This document shows positions 45,801-51,800 of a stretch of DNA of 64,000 nt, piece by piece. Positions within the stretch are counted from its first letter, which is position 1. Each line of letters begins with the position of its first letter. Source of the stretch: Streptomyces achromogenes (GTDB taxonomy: Bacteria; Actinomycetota; Actinomycetes; Streptomycetales; Streptomycetaceae); the NCBI RefSeq assembly GCF_030816715.1, contig NZ_JAUSYH010000001.1:7626001-7690000 (forward strand), written 5' to 3'. Both the position numbers and the translations under genes were made by a program. Below the pieces are notes generated by a model. The model was not told where the DNA came from, did not search any database, and saw only the letters and a list, made by a program, of their open reading frames with translations.

Positions 45801-48800
45801 GATCATGCTGGCGCTCCAGAACAGCACCGACCTGGCATTCGAACTCCCGGGTGTTCGAGCCGAGTTCGAGGACCCGGGCGTATCCGGTTCACAGTTCGAC
45901 CTCACCGTCAACATGGGTGAGACGTTCGACGAGGACGGTCACCCTGCCGGCATGTCCGGGCTGATCGAGTACGCGACGGACCTGTACGACGCGCGCACGG
46001 TGGAGTTGTTCGGGGCGCGGCTGGTGCGGGTGTTGAGCGCGGCGGTCGCCGGGCCCGGTTTGCGGGTGGGTGGGTTTGATGTGCTGGGTGGTGGTGAGCG
46101 GGAGCGGTTGTTGGGGTGGTCCGCGGCGGACGGCACGCCGGTGCCGACTACGTTGCCCGACTTGTTTGCCGGGCGGGTGCGGGAGTGCCCGGATGCGGTG
46201 GCTGTGGTGTGCGGGGATGAGGTGTGGTCGTACGGGGAGTTGGCCAAGCGTGCGAACCGGCTGGCCCGGTGGCTGATCGACCGTGGCATGGGTCCGGGGG
46301 ATCTGGTGGCGGTCGCGGTGCCGGCGGGTGTGGAGCAGCTCGTGTCGTTGTTGGGTGTGGTGTCGGCGGGGGCCGCGTATGTGCCGGTGGACGTGGAGTA
46401 TCCGGGGGCGCGGATCGGCTGGTTGCTGGAGGACGCGCGGCCCGGGCTGGTGCTGACCACGCGTACGGCTGCGGGCAGTCTGCCGGAGGGGCTGCCGGTG
46501 GAAGTGGTGGCCGTGGACGATCCGTCGGTCACCGAGGCCTGCGCGTTCCTGTCGGGTGAGGAGATCACTGACGTCGAGCGGGTGGTGCCGTTGCGGCTCT
46601 CCCATCCGGCGTATGTCATCTATACCTCGGGTTCGACGGGTCGTCCGAAGGGTGTGGAGGTCACCCACGCGGGTATTGCGGGGTTCGCGGCGGGCCTGGT
46701 GGAGCGGATGGGTGTCGGCGCCGGTGGCCGTGTGTTGCGTACGGCGTCGCTGAGTTTCGACGCGTCCGTGCTGGAGTTGGTTTTGGCGTGGGGTTCTGGG
46801 GCGGCGCTGGTCGTGCCGGAGGGGTCTGGTCTGGCGGGCGAGGAACTGGAGGAGGCTCTTGCGGGGGGCGGGGTGACGCATGCGTTCTTGCCGCCGTCGG
46901 TGGTGGCGACGCTGCCGGAGGGTGCGTGGGAGCGGCTGGATGACCTGGTGGCTCTGGCGGTGGGTGCGGAGGCGTGTCCGCCGGAGTTGATAGCCCGCTG
47001 GTCGTGTGGGGGACGGCGTGTGGTGAACGCCTATGGTCCGACGGAGATCACGGTGGCCGCGGCGATCAGCGATCCGTTGACTGCCGGCGGTGGCGTCCCG
47101 ATCGGGCGTCCCGTGCCCGGGGCGGGTGTGTTCGTGCTGGACGAAAACCTGGCTCTTGTTCCGGTGGGTGTGCCGGGGGAGTTGTACGTGTCCGGGCCGG
47201 GGCTGGCGCGTGGGTATGCGGGCCGGCCGGGTCTGACCGCTGAGCGCTTTGTGGCGAGTCCTTTCGGCGCTGGTGGTGAGCGGCTGTATCGGACGGGTGA
47301 CCTGGTGCGCTGGAACGCCGATGGTCAGCTTCAGTATCTGGGTCGTGCAGACGATCAGGTGAAGATCCGTGGGTTCCGTATCGAACCGGGTGAGATCCAG
47401 GCCGCGTTGGAGGCGGAGCCGGGTGTGTCCCAGGCCCTGGTGGTCGCGCGCCCGCACCACGACGACACCCGCCTCGTCGCCTACATCGTCCCCGAGGACC
47501 GTCTCGGCCGCTCCCTCGGTGCTCTGCGCGAGTCGCTGAGCCGTGACCTGCCCAGGTACATGGTGCCGTCGGCCATCGTCGCGCTGGACGCGTTCCCGCT
47601 GACCGTGAGCGGGAAGATCGACCGGAGCGCGCTGCCGGCGCCGGAGTACGGCGGGTCCGATACGTCCCGTGCGCCGCGCACCCAGACCGAGGAGGTCCTG
47701 TGCGAGTTGTTCGCCGGGGTGCTGGGTGTTCCGGCGGTGGGTGTCGACGACGACTTCTTCGATCTGGGTGGTCATTCGTTGTTGGCGACCCGGTTGGTGA
47801 GTCGGGTGCGTGCGGTGTTGGGGGTGGAGGTGCCGTTGCGGGCGTTGTTCGACGCGCCGACGGTGGCGGGGCTCGCGGGTCGGTTGTCCGATGCGGGTTC
47901 GCGTCCGGTGCTGGAGCGGCGGGTGCGGCCCGAGGTGCTGCCGTTGTCGTTCGCGCAGCGCAGGCTGTGGTTCCTGTACAAGTTCGAGGGCGCGTCGGCC
48001 ACGTACAACATGCCGCTCGTCCTCAGGCTCACCGGGAAGCTGGACATCGGCGCCCTGGAGGCCGCGCTCAACGACGTGATCGCACGGCACGAGCCGCTGC
48101 GGACCGTCTTCCCCGACGTCGACGGACGGCCCCGCCAGCGGGTGCTCGGTCCGGAGCAGGCGCGGATCGGCGTCGAGGTGGAGGAGATCGGCGAGGAGCA
48201 GGTGCCCGAGCGGGTGGCCCGGATCGTGCGGCAGGGGTTCGAACTGGACAGGGAGATACCGTTCCGGGCCGGGCTGCTGGTCACCGGGCCCGACGCGTCC
48301 GTGCTGGTCGTGGTCATCCATCACATCGCGGCCGACGGCTGGTCGATGGGACCGCTGACGCGTGACCTGGTCGCCGCGTACACGGCGCGCCGGGACGGGG
48401 CGCGACCCGAGTGGGCTCCGCTCCCGTTGGAGTACGCGGACTTCACCCTGTGGCAGCACGACCTGCTCGGGGACGACTCCGATCCGGACAGCCTCTTCGT
48501 ACGGCAAGCCGCGTACTGGGCGGACCAACTGGCCGGGCTGCCGGAGCAGGCCACGCTGCCGCCCGACCGGCCGCGCCCCGCGCTTCCCTCCTACCGCGGC
48601 GACGTCACGCAGTTCCGGACAGGCGCCGAGACCCATGCCGGGCTGCGGGCGCTGGCCCGGTCCGCGGACTCGACGCTGTTCATGGTCCTCCAGGCGGGTC
48701 TGGCGGCACTGCTGTCGAGGCTCGGCGCCGGGGACGACATTCCCGTGGGCTCGCCCATAGCGGGCCGCGGCGACGAGAACCTGGACGACCTCGTCGGGTT

Positions 48801-51800
48801 CTTCGTCAGCACCCTGGTGCTGCGCACGGACACCTCCGGGGACCCGACCTTCGCCGAGCTGCTGGCCCGGGTGCGCGAGACCTGCCTGGCCGCGTACACG
48901 CACCAGGACCTGCCGTTCGAGTACCTGGTGGAGAAGGTCAACCCGCAGCGCTCCATCGCCCACCACCCGCTGTTCCAGGTCGTGCTGGTCCTCCAGAACG
49001 ACGACGGCTTGTTCCAGGTCGTGCTGGTCCTCCAGAACGACGACGGCGCGCGTTTCGACCTTCCGGGGCTCCAGGTGGGGGCCGAGAAGGCGGGCGCGGG
49101 GTCGGCCAAGTTCGACGTCTTCGTCAGCGTCACCGAGACCTTCGACGAAGCGGGCGAGCCGGCCGGCCTCACCGGCCTCGTCGAATACGCCACCGACCTG
49201 TACGACGCGACGACCATCGATGCCTTCACCGCGCGCTGGACGCGACTGCTCGACTCGGCGATCGGCGACCCCCGCCGGCCCGTCAGGTCGCTGGAGATCC
49301 TCGCACCGCACGAGCGCGGGACGCTGCTCGAATGGTCCGGAGCCGACCGCGCCGACCTGCCCCCGGTGACCCTGCCGGAACTCTTCCGGTCGGCGGTCGA
49401 ACGGGCACCGGACGCCGTGGCGACGATCTCGGGCCGCGGCGGGACGTCGTACAGCGAGCTGTCGTACGCCGAACTGGACCGCCGCTCGAACCGCGTCGCG
49501 CACCACCTGCTGGGGCTCGGCGTCGGACCCGGCCAACGGGTGGCGCTGCGGATGCGGCGCGGCCCGGAGCTCGTCGCCACCGTCCTCGGTGTGGTGAAGA
49601 CCGGCGCCGCGTACGTCCCGGTCGACCCGGACTATCCGGCCGAGCGGATCGCGTACATGCTCGCCGACGCGGATCCGGCCGTCGTCCTCGACGACGCCTG
49701 GACGGCCGGGATGAACGAGGCGGCGCTGCCCGACACCGACCCGGGCGTGCCGGTCCATCCCGCGCACACCGCGTACGTCATCTACACCTCAGGGTCCACC
49801 GGCCGCCCCAAGGGCGTCGAGGTCACCCACGCCGGGTTCGCCAACCTCGCGCGTGCGCAACTGGACGCCTTCGCGCTCGCCCCGGACAGCCGGGTGCTGC
49901 AGTTCGCCTCGCCCAGCTTCGACGTGTCGGTCTGGGAACTGGTGATGGCCTTCGCCTCTGGCGCGGCCCTCGTGGCGGCCTCCGCCGAAGCGCTGGCCGG
50001 CGACGCGCTGGCGGAAACGCTCAGCGGGCGGCGGGTGACCCATGTGACGCTGCCGCCCTCGGTGCTGGCGACCCTCGACGCGCGGGGGCCCGGCGTGCCC
50101 TTCCCCGACCTGGCGGTTCTCCTGGTGGCCGGCGAGGCATGCTCGCCCGACCTCACGGAACGCTGGGCACCCGGACGCCGCATGATCAACGCGTACGGGC
50201 CCACCGAGTCCACCGTCGGCGCGGCCATGAGCACGCCTCTGACCGGCCGCGAAAGCGGCGTCGTCCCCATGGGGCGGCCGCTGTTCGGACTGTCCGGCTA
50301 CGTCCTGGACGGCGGTCTGCACCCGGTGCCGCAGGGGGTCGTCGGCGAGTTGTACGTGGCCGGGGCGGGCCTGGCCCGCGGCTACCTGGGCCGGCCGGGG
50401 CTCACCGCCGAACGGTTCGTGGCCAACCCGCTGGGCGGCCCGGGGGAGCGGATGTACCGCACCGGCGACGTCGTGCGGTGGAACGCCGACGGCCAGCTGG
50501 AATACCTCGGTCGTGCCGACGACCAGGTGAAGATCCGCGGCTTCCGGGTGGAACCCGGCGAGATCCAGGCCGAGTTGCTGCGCCTGCCCGGCCTCGTCCA
50601 GGCCTTCGTGGCCGTCCACCGGCACGGCGGGACGGACCCGCGGCTGGTGGCGTACGTGGTGCCGGAGGACCCGGGCGGCTTCTCCGCGGCCGCCGTGCGC
50701 GAGGCCCTGCGCGAGCGGCTCCCCGGCTACATGGTCCCCTCGGCGGTGACCGCCCTGCCCGAACTGCCGCTCAGCCCCAACGGCAAGGTGGACCGCAAGG
50801 CGCTGCCCGCCCCCGACTACGGCGGCCGGGGCGGGCGCCCGCCGCGCACCCCGCGGGAAGAGGTGCTGTGCACCCTCTACGCCGAAGTGCTGGGCCTGCC
50901 CGGGGTGAGCGTGGACGACGGTTTCTTCGACCTCGGCGGGCACTCCCTGCTGGCGACCGGGCTGATCAGCCGCATCCAGGCGGTCCTCGGCGTCGAACTG
51001 CCCCTGCGTGCCCTCTTCGAGGCCCCCACCGTCGCCGAACTCGCCCGGCGCCTCGACGAGGACGCCGACGGAGGGTCCGGCGCGGGCGAGGGCGGCAGCG
51101 GTCGTTCCACCGCGTTCGAGGTACTCCTGCCGCTGCGCACCAAGGGCGACCAGGCCCCGCTGTTCTGTCTGCACTCGGGCGGCGGGATGTGCTGGAACTA
51201 CGCGAGCCTGCTGCCGCACATCGACGCCGACATCCCCCTCTACGGACTCCAGGCACGCGGGCTGTCCGATCCCGGGAACCTGCCGGGCTCGGTGGAGGAG
51301 GTGGCCGACGACTGCATCGAGGCGATGCTCCGGGTGCAGCCGGAAGGGCCGTACCGGCTCATGGGGCATTCCTTCGGAGGCATCGTCGCCCACGCCGTCG
51401 CGGCCCGGCTGGCCGGACGGGGGCAACGGGTCGAGCTGATGGTCTGCCTCGACGCGAAGCCTGCCGCGCAGGAGGACATCCCCGAGCACGCGCACGAGGA
51501 GTACTACCGCGGCATCCTCGAACTGCTGGGGGTGAGCACCGTCGAAGTCCCCACGGAGGACATGACGTTCGACGAGTTCGCGGCGGTGGCGCGGACGACG
51601 AACACCGTGCTGGGCAGCATCGAGGAGAGCGAGTTCCTCACCATCATGCGGGTGATGGAGAACAACATCGACATCACCGGACGCTATCGGCACCAGCGGG
51701 TCGCGACCGAGATGATGCTGTTCGCCGCCACCCAGGAGACCGACAACGTGCTGGAGCCGGACGTCTGGCACGAGTTCGTCGACGGGCCGCTGGAGTACCG

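Noticed and set aside
29000..51000. Epimerisation domains or D-amino acid incorporation
   Set aside because: No module has a second C-like domain after its carrier, and all junctions run carrier directly to a condensation domain that begins with the normal LSxAQxRLWFL motif.
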